A stretch of DNA of 64,000 bases from JAHFUI01 sp039931615 (GCA_039931615.1 JBDTRR010000008.1:1-64000), one strand, 5' to 3'; shown: positions 36,540 through 45,743, counted from the stretch's first letter. The notes: generated from the letters alone by a model not told the origin. Made by a program: numbers and translations.

Positions 36540-38397
36540 AGCGATCGACGATGGTGATTTTTTCGAGCTCGGCCACGTCGATCGGCAACTCCGCCGCGCC
36601 GGCGGTGCTCCCGTTCATCTTGAGCAGGTAGCTGACCAGATCGACATAGGCGCGATCGCCGAGGCTGTCCGGCGCGTTCTGCGGCATCGCGCTGCGGATA
36701 TCCTGCACCATCTCGAGCGCGCTCGATCCCGCGAACCGGCCAGTGAACGACGCGCCGATCAGCGCCGGCGACACGGCGTCGCCGCGCAGGTCGTCGAGAT
36801 GACAGACCGAGCAGGCGCGTTGGTACACCTGCTGGCCCCGGCGGGCCTGCGACTCCGTGAACACACCGTCCAGGTTCGACCGGCCTGCCGGTCGCGTCGA
36901 CGCCCTCATCGTCGGCGCCGCGGCGCCGATGTGATCGAACTCCGGCACCGTCAGCCCCTGATCGCGCATCAGTTTGCGAATCAACGCCGCGGCCTCGGGG
37001 TAGCGCCGGATGCCGCTGCTCGCGTAGACGACGCCTTCCGCCGCGAGCAGGGGCGTCCACTTCTTCTTGTTCGCCACGTCGAGCGCGGCGCCCTGGTCGG
37101 CGAGAAACTGGATCACCGGCACCGCGCCGCCGCGGTAGACCGCGCCGTGGAGCGCGGTCTCACCGTCCTTGTTGACGGCGTTGACGTCATTGCCGGCTTG
37201 ATACGCCAGCTTGACCGCCTCGAGCGATTCCTCGTGAGTGCCCGGACTCTCGCCCGGTCCATACACGCCGACACCCGCCGCGGCCATCAGCGCCGTGGTG
37301 CCGTCGTTGGTCGTCAGATCGGGATTGGCGCCCAATTCGAGGAGCAGCCGCATCAGCGGAACGTCGGCGGTTTTCGCCGCCATCACGAACGGCGTCGCGC
37401 CAATCCGGTTCAACATGTTGCGGTTGCCGTCGCGCGGCTCTTTGGTCAGCCGGGCGTTGATGTCGGCGCCGTGGGCGAGGAGCCGCCTCACCAGTTGCAG
37501 GCTGTCGAGGGTTCCGGTCGGCACGGCGCCCGGAAGATTGAAGCCGCGATTCGGCCGCCGCGACCACGCCACCTGATGCAGCGCGGTCCACCCCTGCGCG
37601 GCGGCATTGGGATCGGCGCCGCGCTCGAGCAGCAGCGCCGCCAGCTCGTAGTGGGCGTTGTAGAGCGCCAGCACCAGCGCGCTCATCCCGTCGGTCAGGC
37701 GCTCGTTCACGTCCGCCCCGATGTCCAGCAGCGCGCCCGCCGCATCGAGATGGCCGCCGCGGACCGCGAACAGCAGGGGCGTGAACGCGCCGGACGTCGA
37801 CCTGGCACGGATGTCTGCGCCCGCCCCGGCCAGCACCCGGATCGCGGCGGCGTTGTTCTCGGCCGCCGCCCACATCAGCGCGGTCTGGCCGCGCCAGCTC
37901 TCCCGGGCGTTGACGTCGGCGCCGTGCGCCACCAGCACCCGCACCGCCTCTGCCTTGCCGGTCCGCGCCGCCGTCATCAGGGCGGTCTCGCCGGCCGGGA
38001 GCGCCGCATTGGCATCCGCGCCGGCGGCAATCAGCCGCTCGATCATCGCCGCGTTGCCGTTGGTCGCCGCGAGATGCATGGCAGTGACCCCGAGCCGGTT
38101 CGCCGCGCCCGTGCGGGCGCCGGCCCGGATCAAGGCCGCGGTCAGCTCGACATCGTCGTGCTCGACTGCCCAGTGCAGCGCGGTCGTGCCATCGGCTCCG
38201 GCGGCATTGACGTCCGCCTGCCGCGCCAGCAGCGCGCGCGCCGCCGCCGCGTCCCCCTGCTTGACCGCCTCGACCAGCGACAAATCGGCCGCGGCCGCCT
38301 GCAGTGTCAGGGCGCACACCAGAAGAACCGGGCGGAAGGACAGCGTCCGTCTGACCAACGCGGAAACACGTCGAAGACTCAACCGACCGAATGACAT
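36538..38397 (-). CDS. Exported ankyrin-repeat protein with C-terminal cytochrome c domain
   Basis: The 619-aa protein has an N-terminal signal or anchor (RPVLLVCALTLQAAAA), about ten ankyrin repeats (40-480; for example DGTTALHWAVEHDDVELTAALIRAG), a linker, and a cytochrome c-like domain (about 520-605) with a heme motif CSVCH and a likely distal Met (AMPQN). It is the last gene of an operon with the DUF1552 and DUF1592 genes. The TAG stop lies in the terminal repeat of the MITE-like element, so the natural C-terminus may have been cut. An ATG at 38463 is an alternative start. Confidence 0.85.
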   Translation of the reverse strand: MSFGRLSLRRVSALVRRTLSFRPVLLVCALTLQAAAADLSLVEAVKQGDAAAARALLARQADVNAAGADGTTALHWAVEHDDVELTAALIRAGARTGAANRLGVTAMHLAATNGNAAMIERLIAAGADANAALPAGETALMTAARTGKAEAVRVLVAHGADVNARESWRGQTALMWAAAENNAAAIRVLAGAGADIRARSTSGAFTPLLFAVRGGHLDAAGALLDIGADVNERLTDGMSALVLALYNAHYELAALLLERGADPNAAAQGWTALHQVAWSRRPNRGFNLPGAVPTGTLDSLQLVRRLLAHGADINARLTKEPRDGNRNMLNRIGATPFVMAAKTADVPLMRLLLELGANPDLTTNDGTTALMAAAGVGVYGPGESPGTHEESLEAVKLAYQAGNDVNAVNKDGETALHGAVYRGGAVPVIQFLADQGAALDVANKKKWTPLLAAEGVVYASSGIRRYPEAAALIRKLMRDQGLTVPEFDHIGAAAPTMRASTRPAGRSNLDGVFTESQARRGQQVYQRACSVCHLDDLRGDAVSPALIGASFTGRFAGSSALEMVQDIRSAMPQNAPDSLGDRAYVDLVSYLLKMNGSTAGAAELPIDVAELEKITIVDR

Positions 38398-38476
38398 ATG
38401 GGACCGATCCTGGCGTGGCGTCGCGTGGTCGTGGCCGATCATGGGTGGGCGAATCATCATCATCCCGGGCCGGCGT

Positions 38477-39838
38477 CTACACGCCGGCGAGCGGCCCGAT
38501 CTCCAGTCGGCCGGTGCTGTCGCCGAGCGTGTCGGCGTGGACGCCGACCTTGTCCAACAGCGTCAACAGGAGATTGGTCATCGGCACCTGGCCCGTGGAA
38601 ACCAGATGCCGCCCGCCCTCGAGCCGGCCGCCGACAACCAGCAGCGGCAGGTCGACGTGCGCGTGGGTGTTCGGGTTGCTCAGACCGGCGCCGTAGAGAA
38701 ACAGCGAATGATCCAGCAGCGTCCCGTCGCCTTCCGGCGTGTCCTGCAGCTTCTGCAGGAATCCGGCGAACAGCTGCGCCTGGTGGACGCCGAGCTTGGC
38801 GTATTTGGCGATCTGTTCGGGACGATCGGCATGATGTGACAGCCCGTGATGGCCTTCGGTGATGCCGATCTCCGGATAGGTGCGGAAGTTCAGCTCGCGG
38901 CCGAGCATGAACGTCGTGACGCGCGTGATGTCGGCGCGGTAGGACAGCCACTGCAGCTCGTACATCAACTTGACGTGTTCGTCGAACCGCTCCGGCACGC
39001 CCTTGGGCCGATCCAGCGTCGGCAGCTCGGTCTCGGCGCGATGTTCAACGGTCTGGATGCGCCGTTCGACCTCGCGGACTGAATCGACGTATTCGGTCAG
39101 GACGACGCGATCGGACGGTCCGAGGCGCCGCTGCAGGCGGGCGAAGTCGTCGAGCACGGAGTCGAGCATGCTCCGGTTCTGCCGCGCCTGGGCGGCGCGC
39201 CGCGCCGCCGTGCCGCCGTCGCCGAACAGCCGCTCGAAGACGACGCGTGGATTGTTCTCGGCCGGCAGCGGCGTGGTCGGCGACGTCCAGGCGAGGGTGT
39301 TCAGATAGGCGCAGCTGTAGCTGTTCTCGCACTGCCCGGCCAGGAAATTGAGGTCGATCCCCAGTTCGAGCGACGGCATCGCCGTCTCCCGGCCCAGGAC
39401 GGAAGCGGCCACCTGATCGGCGGACGTGCCATTACGGACGTCGGCGCCCTCGGTGCGCTTGGGGTGCACGCCGGTCAGCCACGAGCTCGTGCCGCGTGTG
39501 TGATCGCCGCTCGCCCCGTCGTTGCCGGTTTCGGCCTGATTGTGATCGAGGCCGCTGACCACCACCATCCGATCGCGGAATGGCGCCAGCGGCGTCAGGA
39601 TCTGCGACAGCTCGTAGCCCTGGCCTTCTCCGCGCGGGGTCCAGTAGTCGATGCCGGAGGAGTTCTTGGCGACGCCATTCGGCATGTAGACGAAGCCAAG
39701 GCGACGCGCGGGACTGGCCGGCGTGGCGGCCAGCGCCGTGAGCGCGGGCACCATCGCGTCGAGCAGCGGCAGCGCCAGTGCCGTCCCCACGCCGCGCAGG
39801 AAGGTCCGCCGCGGCAGCGCCAGTCTGGTGATGATCAT
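38477..39838 (-). CDS. Tat-exported DUF1552 protein
   Basis: This 453-aa protein has a twin-arginine signal (RRTFLRGVGTALALPLLDA) and the DUF1552 body (RLGFVYMPNGVAKN, DHTRGTSSWLTGVHPKRTEG, GHHGLSHHADRPEQIAKYAKLG, SLFLYGAGLSNPNTHAHVDLPLLVVGG). DUF1552 proteins are uncharacterised and belong to the alkaline-phosphatase/sulfatase-like superfamily by distant similarity. It lies 21 nt after the DUF1592 gene. Confidence 0.92.
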   Translation of the reverse strand: MIITRLALPRRTFLRGVGTALALPLLDAMVPALTALAATPASPARRLGFVYMPNGVAKNSSGIDYWTPRGEGQGYELSQILTPLAPFRDRMVVVSGLDHNQAETGNDGASGDHTRGTSSWLTGVHPKRTEGADVRNGTSADQVAASVLGRETAMPSLELGIDLNFLAGQCENSYSCAYLNTLAWTSPTTPLPAENNPRVVFERLFGDGGTAARRAAQARQNRSMLDSVLDDFARLQRRLGPSDRVVLTEYVDSVREVERRIQTVEHRAETELPTLDRPKGVPERFDEHVKLMYELQWLSYRADITRVTTFMLGRELNFRTYPEIGITEGHHGLSHHADRPEQIAKYAKLGVHQAQLFAGFLQKLQDTPEGDGTLLDHSLFLYGAGLSNPNTHAHVDLPLLVVGGRLEGGRHLVSTGQVPMTNLLLTLLDKVGVHADTLGDSTGRLEIGPLAGV

Positions 39839-39859
39839 TCTCTGCAGTCCCCTGTCGTT

Positions 39860-42502
39860 CTACCCGCCCGACGCCCTTCTGCTCCGGAACGGCGCGCTCT
39901 GGACAACGCCTCGAATCAACGACGACAGCCGGTACTCGGTGCCGGCCGACTCACGGACAATCGCGCGGATCGCCGGTGCGTCGTAGTATTCGACCCCGCG
40001 GCCGAGCGCGAACGTCATCAGCTTTTCGGTCAGCGTGGTGACGAACCGGTCCGATCCGAGCAGCGCCCGCTTCAGCCCGGCCGGGCCGTCGAATCGTGTC
40101 CCGTCGGGCATCACGCCCGCGGCATCGATCGGCGCGCCCGACTCATCGAGCGCGCGCCATCGGCCGATGCCGTCGAAGTTCTCCAGCGCCAGACCGAGCG
40201 GGTCCATCATGTTGTGACAGCTCGCACAGGTCGGGCTCTTCCGGTGCTGCGCGATGCGCTCGCGCATCGACAGCACGGGCGCCGCGAACGTCGGCGGCTT
40301 GAGCTCCGGGATGTTCGGCGGCGGCGCCGGCGGCGGCACGCCGAGCAGGTTCTCCAGAATCCACTTGCCGCGGACTACCGGCGACGTGCGATCGGGGTAC
40401 GACGTCACGGTGAGGATGCTGCCCTGACCGAGCAGCCCGCCGCGGCTGCTGTCGGGCCCCAGCTCGACGCGTCTGAACCGGCTCCCCTTTACGTTGGCGA
40501 TGCCGTAATGACGCGCCAGCCGCTCGTTGACGAAGGTGTAATCGGCGCGCAGCAGGTCGAGCGCGCTGCGATCCTCGCGAATCACGCTCTCGAAAAACAG
40601 CTCGGTTTCGCGGCGGAACGCCTGCCGCAGGGTATCGTCGAAATCGGGAAAACTCTGTTGGACCGGAATGGTTGCCGCCAGATTGTCGAGGAACAGCCAC
40701 TGGCCGGCGAATCGTTCGATGAACGCGGCGAACCGGGGATCGCCGATCATCCTGCCGACCTGCTGCTCCAGGACGGCCGCCTCGCCGAGCCGCTTCTGCT
40801 CGGCCAGCTTCAGCAGCTCCTCATCGGGAATGCTGCTCCACAGGAAGAACGAGAGGCGCGACGCCAGGTCGACATCGCTGATCCGGTAGGGCCGGCCGGC
40901 CGCCGTCCCCGGCAGATCCGACTCGATGCGCAGCAGGAACTCGGGACTGACCAGCAGCCGGCGCAGGCCCCGCTCGATACCGGCGTCGAAGCCGCCGTCC
41001 TGGCGCCCTTCCTGGTAGAAGGTGAGCATCGGCTGGATGTCGGCGTCCACCACCGGACGCCGGTAGGCGCGCCGCGCCAGGGCCCGGAATATCGTTCGGG
41101 CGCAACTGGCGTCGTTGGCGTCGATCGAGGCCGCGCCGCCGCGCGATTGCGCCGCCGCGCGGCCGGCCAGCGCCGTTGCCGGCCGGGCGCCTGGAGCGCG
41201 CTCGGGGCGGCAGACAAAGATCCGGTCCCGGCTCGGCGACTGTTCCGCCCCGGTCGGATCGTACGGACCGGCGATCTCGACACTGCGAAGATAGGCGCCG
41301 GTCCGCTGCTCCGCGATGTTGACGCCGGCGGGGTAGGGCCTCAGGAACGGGAGGCGGACGGTTTCCGGCAGCGCCGATGTCTGCTTGACGAAGGCGACCT
41401 GAACATCGCGCGCACCGGCCTTGACCGGCACCCGCACTTCCCACTCACGGTCGGCGCGATTGCGCAGCTCCTGACCCTGCCGGTTGCCGCGGCCGCCTCC
41501 GCCTCGTCCTGCCGGCGGCCGCACCGCTGGCCCGGAGCCGCCGCGCTGCGCCGCCGCCGGCGGCGGACCGCTATCGGCCTTCGGCCCGGCCGGCGCGTCG
41601 TCCGCATTGTCGGATCCCGGCTCCTGGGCCGGAGCCGGCGCCGGCCCGGCGACGCCGGGAAGCGTGAACAGCTGGACCCGCTCGCCGTCGATGCTCACTT
41701 CGAGCTGCTGGGGCTCCGCGTAGATCGGCACCTGTTCGTTGAGATCCCGGGCCAGCTCCACCCGAATCGTGTAGTACGCGTCCATCGGGAACGTGTAGTG
41801 AATCGTCGTGCCGCCGCGGGTCCCGAACAGCTGCCCGGGCAAACGATCGTCCTGCGCCAGATCGTCGGCGACCCGGAAGTAGTCGACGGCGGGGAACGGC
41901 GGCGCGGTGCCGACCGCCGCCCGGCTGATCTTCTGCGCCGCCGCGAGATACCGCTCCATCAGGGTCGGCGACAGCTTCAACACGCCGGCAATGTTGTCGA
42001 AGCCATAACTGGCATCGTCGGCCGGAAGGAGAGCGCCGACGTCGATGCGGAGATCGAGCAGGTCGCGGACCGCATTCTGGTACTCGGTCCGGTTCAGCCG
42101 ATGCAGCGGCTCGGTGCGGCCCGGATTGGGATTCAGCCTCGCGCTGCGGTCGAGCTCGCCCTCGAGCCAGGTCACGAAGGCGTCATGACTGCCTCGATCC
42201 GGACGCGGCATGCCGGCCGGCGGCATCAGGCCGGCGCGCATCTTCCGCACCACGCCTTCCCAGGTCTTCGCGTCGGCACTGACCTGGCTGAGATCGAGGG
42301 TGTCGAACGCCACCGGAACCGTACCGCGCTGCTTCTGCGGCTGGCTGTGGCAACCGAGGCAGTTCCGTTTGAGGAACGCCGCCTGCGCCTCAATCGCGGG
42401 CTGCCCAGCAGCCCGAACCGAGGTGTCGCGAATGGGCGAAGCGCCGGTCAGCGCCCCCAGTATGCCCAGGAGCGCGCCGAGGCCGAGATCTCTGGCGTGC
42501 AC
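39860..42502 (-). CDS. Exported DUF1587/1595/1592/1588/1585 protein with heme motifs
   Basis: The protein of about 880 aa has a signal peptide (LGLGALLGILGALTGAS), an N-terminal cytochrome-like part with CLGCH, DUF1587 (RLNRTEYQNAVRDLLDL), a carbohydrate-binding-like beta region, then DUF1595 (RAYRRPVVDADIQPML), DUF1592 (ASRLSFFLWSSIPDEEL), DUF1588 with a second heme motif CASCH, and DUF1585. The two CxxCH motifs imply a secreted c-type cytochrome with an unknown catalytic role. Start is GTG 42502 by signal peptide; ATG 42544 is possible. Confidence 0.9.
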   Translation of the reverse strand: MHARDLGLGALLGILGALTGASPIRDTSVRAAGQPAIEAQAAFLKRNCLGCHSQPQKQRGTVPVAFDTLDLSQVSADAKTWEGVVRKMRAGLMPPAGMPRPDRGSHDAFVTWLEGELDRSARLNPNPGRTEPLHRLNRTEYQNAVRDLLDLRIDVGALLPADDASYGFDNIAGVLKLSPTLMERYLAAAQKISRAAVGTAPPFPAVDYFRVADDLAQDDRLPGQLFGTRGGTTIHYTFPMDAYYTIRVELARDLNEQVPIYAEPQQLEVSIDGERVQLFTLPGVAGPAPAPAQEPGSDNADDAPAGPKADSGPPPAAAQRGGSGPAVRPPAGRGGGGRGNRQGQELRNRADREWEVRVPVKAGARDVQVAFVKQTSALPETVRLPFLRPYPAGVNIAEQRTGAYLRSVEIAGPYDPTGAEQSPSRDRIFVCRPERAPGARPATALAGRAAAQSRGGAASIDANDASCARTIFRALARRAYRRPVVDADIQPMLTFYQEGRQDGGFDAGIERGLRRLLVSPEFLLRIESDLPGTAAGRPYRISDVDLASRLSFFLWSSIPDEELLKLAEQKRLGEAAVLEQQVGRMIGDPRFAAFIERFAGQWLFLDNLAATIPVQQSFPDFDDTLRQAFRRETELFFESVIREDRSALDLLRADYTFVNERLARHYGIANVKGSRFRRVELGPDSSRGGLLGQGSILTVTSYPDRTSPVVRGKWILENLLGVPPPAPPPNIPELKPPTFAAPVLSMRERIAQHRKSPTCASCHNMMDPLGLALENFDGIGRWRALDESGAPIDAAGVMPDGTRFDGPAGLKRALLGSDRFVTTLTEKLMTFALGRGVEYYDAPAIRAIVRESAGTEYRLSSLIRGVVQSAPFRSRRASGG

Positions 42503-42576
42503 GTGAGCGAATTGTCTCGCGAAACGCTCACCATGCCTACACAAAAGTCGCGGATCGATCGCACGCGGGTCCGGAC

Positions 42577-42976
42577 TCAGCCGGACCAGACGCTCAGGCT
42601 TTCGCCTTTTTCTTCCGCGTTCCGGCCTTCTTCCGCGTGCCGGTCCCCTTTCGCGCGGACTTCCAGGGCGGCATGACGAACGTCACCGAAGTCCTGATCC
42701 AGGAAGCCGTGGCCGAGCCCGTGCCCGGCGTTCGCCAGCAGAGCGTCGACCGCGCGGCCCCTGGCCGCCGCGTAGAGGCGGTCGACACCGTCGACCGTCG
42801 ACAGATCGACCTCGAGCGCGTCGACCGTTGCGCCCAGCGCCAAAGGCCGCCGCCGCTTGCAGGATTTCCGGCCGATCGACGGCAATCAGGAGATCGAACC
42901 CTTCCTGGGCGCAGATGGCCGCCAGCTCATATCCGATACCGGAGGAGGCTCCGGTCACAATCGCAAGCTTCTTCAT
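42577..42976 (-). pseudogene. Short-chain dehydrogenase remnant, frameshifted and truncated
   Basis: The 5' part encodes MKKLAIVTGASSGIGYELAAICAQEG (Rossmann TGxxxGIG). The frame is lost near 42838-42842, where one extra base separates it from LGATVDALEVDLSTVDGVDRLYAAA and LLANAGHGLGHGFLDQDF in the next frame. After that the catalytic Ser-Tyr-Lys part and the rest of the gene are missing, and a Lys/Arg-rich tail of other origin follows. It cannot make an active dehydrogenase. Confidence 0.85.
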
Positions 42977-43095
42977 GCGTTGATCCTTTACCAAAGGTGG
43001 CGGCGGACCGCGGAGGCGGGTCCCGCTGCCTCCACCGGACCCGGCAAACCGGGACCTGGGCGAGGCAGCGGGACCCGCGGCAGCGGGACTTCTAC

Positions 43096-43692
43096 CTAGC
43101 GGCGCGTCCGTTTCGGGGCGTCGGCGGCAACGCCCCGGGCCCGACCGGCGGTGCGACTCGACGCGGCCGGCTTCTCTTCCTCTTCGTCGTCCGGGCTCGC
43201 CGCATCTGCAGCTTCCTGATTGATGCCGCCCTCGGCAAGCTGCGACAGCTTCTGGTCGGCAGCCTTCTCCTCGTCCAGGGTCTCCTGCAGCAGATCGGCG
43301 GCCTCGGTATGCCCCAGCCCCCGCGCCCAGGCGACCAGCGTGCCGTAGGCGGCCATCTCGTAGTGCTCGGCACGCTGACCCGAGGCGATCAGGCAGGCGT
43401 CCATGGTCGCGTCGTCGAAGTCCTCCTCCATGACCGACTTGCCTTCTTCGATGATGCCCTCCATGCCGTCGCAGTGCTTGCCGCGCACCTTCTCGTCCAG
43501 CAGCTCGAAGACCTGTTCGAGCCGCTCGATCTGACCGCGCGTCTCTTCGAGATGACTGGTGAAGGCGGCGCGCAGTTCGGGAGACGAGGCCGCCTTGGCG
43601 AGCTTGGGCAGGGCCTTGGTCAGCTGTTTCTCGGCATCGTAGGAATCGCGGAGTTCATCGAGAAACGCGTCTTGCAGTGTTCCGTCAGCCAT
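43096..43692 (-). CDS. Ferritin-like DUF892 protein (YciF family)
   Basis: The 198-aa protein has the four-helix DUF892 fold (TLQDAFLDELRDSYDAEKQLTKALPKLAKAA, SHLEETRGQIERLEQVFELL, QRAEHYEMAAYGTLVAWARGLG) with the carboxylate/His di-iron ligand pattern, and a basic, disordered C-terminal tail (EEEEKPAASSRTAGRARG). YciF-type proteins are stress-induced. The ATG at 43692 has AAGGAGC upstream. It is intact, although both neighbours on the same strand are broken. Confidence 0.88.
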   Translation of the reverse strand: MADGTLQDAFLDELRDSYDAEKQLTKALPKLAKAASSPELRAAFTSHLEETRGQIERLEQVFELLDEKVRGKHCDGMEGIIEEGKSVMEEDFDDATMDACLIASGQRAEHYEMAAYGTLVAWARGLGHTEAADLLQETLDEEKAADQKLSQLAEGGINQEAADAASPDDEEEEKPAASSRTAGRARGVAADAPKRTRR

Positions 43693-43726
43693 TTGAGATG
43701 CTCCTTGTGTTTGTTCGAGCGCAGAG

Positions 43727-44028
43727 GCATGTACTTGTGCATGTGCGTCTGCCCCATCTTCAACGTCAAACCGTTCGCAAAGGCCGCGCCGAGCGGGAAT
43801 TTGTCGAGGTACCCGCCGTAGACACCAGGGATGGAAACCGTGCCGCCTTTTCGACAGGCCCCGATCGCCTGCCGGAGCGCGTGCGATCTGTCGGTGGCGA
43901 GATAGGTCCGATCCGTAGACCGCCGTTGCCGTCACCTTAACGATCGCGTCGCGCGGATTCAGGATCGATGGGTCGGGAACGGTTTCGACGCGGATGTCGC
44001 CCTTCCCGTGGTAGCAGACTGCCTTCAT
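43727..44028 (-). pseudogene. Zinc-dependent alcohol dehydrogenase remnant with internal deletion
   Basis: The first 42 codons encode MKAVCYHGKGDIRVETVPDP ... TAVYGSDL, the start of a formaldehyde-dehydrogenase-like zinc alcohol dehydrogenase. In another frame the sequence resumes with ATDRSHALRQAIGACRKGGTVSIPGVYGGYLDKFPLGAAFANGLTLKMGQTHMHKYMP, which belongs near the C-terminal third. About 200 residues between, including zinc ligands and the Rossmann motif, are missing, and the end is also lost. Confidence 0.85.
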
Positions 44029-44328
44029 GCGCGACGCTCCCTGCCGGCGTCTGGCGTCGCTCGCGCCACTTCACCGGACTCCAGGCAGACGCCGGGCGCC
44101 GAGCGCCGACTCAGGCCATATAAGCCACTACCACGACCGACCCCCCCAGGCTCGCCCAGCGTTCGACATCTCCCACGCTGCGGTCTTTTATATGTAGCGC
44201 GCTTCCTATCGACTCGAGATCTTCCATCGATCATCCCCCGCGGCTCGTGTCATTGAATGGCCGCTGTCACTAAGCACGGGACGTACCATTGAGGCGGACG
44301 ATTCGGTTCACGACCAAGGGGGAAACGA
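44029..44328. other. Intergenic region of 300 nt
   Basis: No gene is seen. A 10-bp inverted repeat (CCGGCGTCTG at 44044-44053 and CAGACGCCGG at 44086-44095) is present. The region separates the dead dehydrogenase from a plus-strand gene and could hold promoters in both directions. Confidence 0.5.
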
Positions 44329-44784
44329 ATGTCAGGACGACGATCTGAACGGCGACCATCCGGGCTGCGCGAGCACTCGCTCAGCCTGTTGCTCTCGGCC
44401 TTGTTGGCGCTCCTCTTCCTTCTCTACGCGCGATCGGACCCGCGAACCCATCTGGGCGCCTTCTTTGGCAACGCCATCGCCGACTGGCTCGGCGTACTGG
44501 TCTTCGTGATCGCCACCAAGTATTTCGTCGAGATCGGGTCGGGTGAGAGCCGGAAGCCATCGGCGCACTTTCATGTCCGGATCTGGCAGCTGTTGATGGA
44601 TCATTCGTTGACCCTGGTCCTGGCTGTTACCGGCGTCGGCTGGCTCGTCGTCTATCGGCGATCGGACGTCGACAGCAAGTGGGGTCAGGTCATCGGCAAC
44701 GTCCTGTCCGACTGGAGTCAGGTGCTTGGAATGGTTTTGATCACGAAGTACGCGCGGGAACGGGGATCGAAGGAAGGCGCATAG
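44329..44784 (+). CDS. Membrane protein with two tandem homologous halves
   Basis: The 151-aa protein consists of two copies of one unit of about 53 residues: EHSLSLLLSALLALLFLLYARSD ... GNAIADWLGVLVFVIATKY and DHSLTLVLAVTGVGWLVVYRRSD ... GNVLSDWSQVLGMVLITKY. Each has two hydrophobic segments, giving four in all. The Shine-Dalgarno AAGGGGG precedes the ATG. No function is known to me; the repeated G-N-x-(I/L)-(A/S)-D-W motif is a candidate functional site. Confidence 0.78.
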   Translation: MSGRRSERRPSGLREHSLSLLLSALLALLFLLYARSDPRTHLGAFFGNAIADWLGVLVFVIATKYFVEIGSGESRKPSAHFHVRIWQLLMDHSLTLVLAVTGVGWLVVYRRSDVDSKWGQVIGNVLSDWSQVLGMVLITKYARERGSKEGA

Positions 44785-44828
44785 CAGCGGCCCGAACCTT
44801 GAAGGTAGGGGCGCGAAAGGAGTTTCCA

Positions 44829-45422
44829 ATGAATCGACTGCTTCAACCGACTGCCGGGTCAACACTGCTGCTGGCGGGTCTGGCAGCAGGACTGTTTTCG
44901 ATCGCCGCTTCCGCCCAGACCAACGGCACACCCGAGCGCTTCAGCGCGACCGCGATCAACATCAATAACGGCTCGGCTGGCAATATCGACATCACGGTGT
45001 CCCGGTGGTCGACAGACAAGGAACGCGACGCGTTGATGTCGGCGATGGTTGAAAAGGGCCCGGAAAAGCTGCTCGACGCGCTGCAGGACGCCCGGCCGGT
45101 GGGGCACTTTGGCGCACCCGGCAACCTGAGCTGGGACCTGCGGTTTGCCCGGCGCACGCCCCTTCCGGAGGGAGGCGAGCGTGTCATCCTGGTCACCGAC
45201 CGGCGCATAGGCTTCTGGGAGGCGACCAATCAGCCCCGCTCGTTCCAATATCCCTTCACGGTGATCGAGCTTCGGCTCAACAAGGATGGCGAGGGTGAAG
45301 GAAAGATGTCGATTGCGACGAAGGTGATCTTCGACAAGAAGGAGAACATGATCACGCTGGAAAACTACGACCTGCAGCCAGTCCAGTTGACGCATGTGAA
45401 GCGTGAACGCGCCTCCCGCTAA
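44829..45422 (+). CDS. Secreted hypothetical protein
   Basis: The 197-aa protein has a signal peptide (STLLLAGLAAGLFSIAASAQ) and a beta-rich body (FSATAININNGSAGNIDITVSRWSTDKERDALMSAMVEKGPEKLLDALQ, GERVILVTDRRIGFWEATNQPRSFQYPFTVIELRLNKDGEGEG). AAAGGAG stands before the ATG. Similar secreted proteins occur in acidobacteria, but I know no function. It may share a transcript with the small membrane protein that follows. Confidence 0.75.
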   Translation: MNRLLQPTAGSTLLLAGLAAGLFSIAASAQTNGTPERFSATAININNGSAGNIDITVSRWSTDKERDALMSAMVEKGPEKLLDALQDARPVGHFGAPGNLSWDLRFARRTPLPEGGERVILVTDRRIGFWEATNQPRSFQYPFTVIELRLNKDGEGEGKMSIATKVIFDKKENMITLENYDLQPVQLTHVKRERASR

Positions 45423-45437
45423 TAGAAAATCGGTTTC

Positions 45438-45680
45438 ATGAGGAAACGAGGATTTCTCAATCCCGGCCTGATCTGGCGGCTGGCGTTCTGGACCATCTCA
45501 GTGTGTCTTCTCGTTGCGGTCGCCGCGTCCATCCTCGCCATCTGGCAATTCGCCGGGACCGATGCGTTGTGGCGGACCGTCGCCACCTGCGTGGTCATCG
45601 GTTCCGGCACGCTGACCTTTTCATGGGTCAACGGGCTGTTCGGCACGGACGAGCCGGCGGATTCGGCGATCAAGCGGTAA
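45438..45680 (+). CDS. Small two-segment membrane protein
   Basis: This 80-aa protein has two hydrophobic segments (LAFWTISVCLLVAVAASILAIWQF and TVATCVVIGSGTLTFSWVNGLFG). It starts 15 nt after the secreted protein gene. No family is recognised. Confidence 0.6.
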   Translation: MRKRGFLNPGLIWRLAFWTISVCLLVAVAASILAIWQFAGTDALWRTVATCVVIGSGTLTFSWVNGLFGTDEPADSAIKR

Positions 45681-45743
45681 CCAGCCCGACCGGTTCAGGT
45701 CGCGGCAGTTGCCGGTGCTTCCCTGACCGGAGACGTAGCGCGC

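Noticed and set aside
42577..42660. Lys/Arg-rich tail after the SDR remnant as a separate basic protein
   Set aside because: No start or ribosome site of its own; it is probably sequence joined to the remnant by deletion.
39464..42676. A very long plus-strand open frame opposite the DUF1592 and DUF1552 genes
   Set aside because: Its product is Arg/Gln-rich with no recognisable domain, and the opposite strand holds well-supported families.
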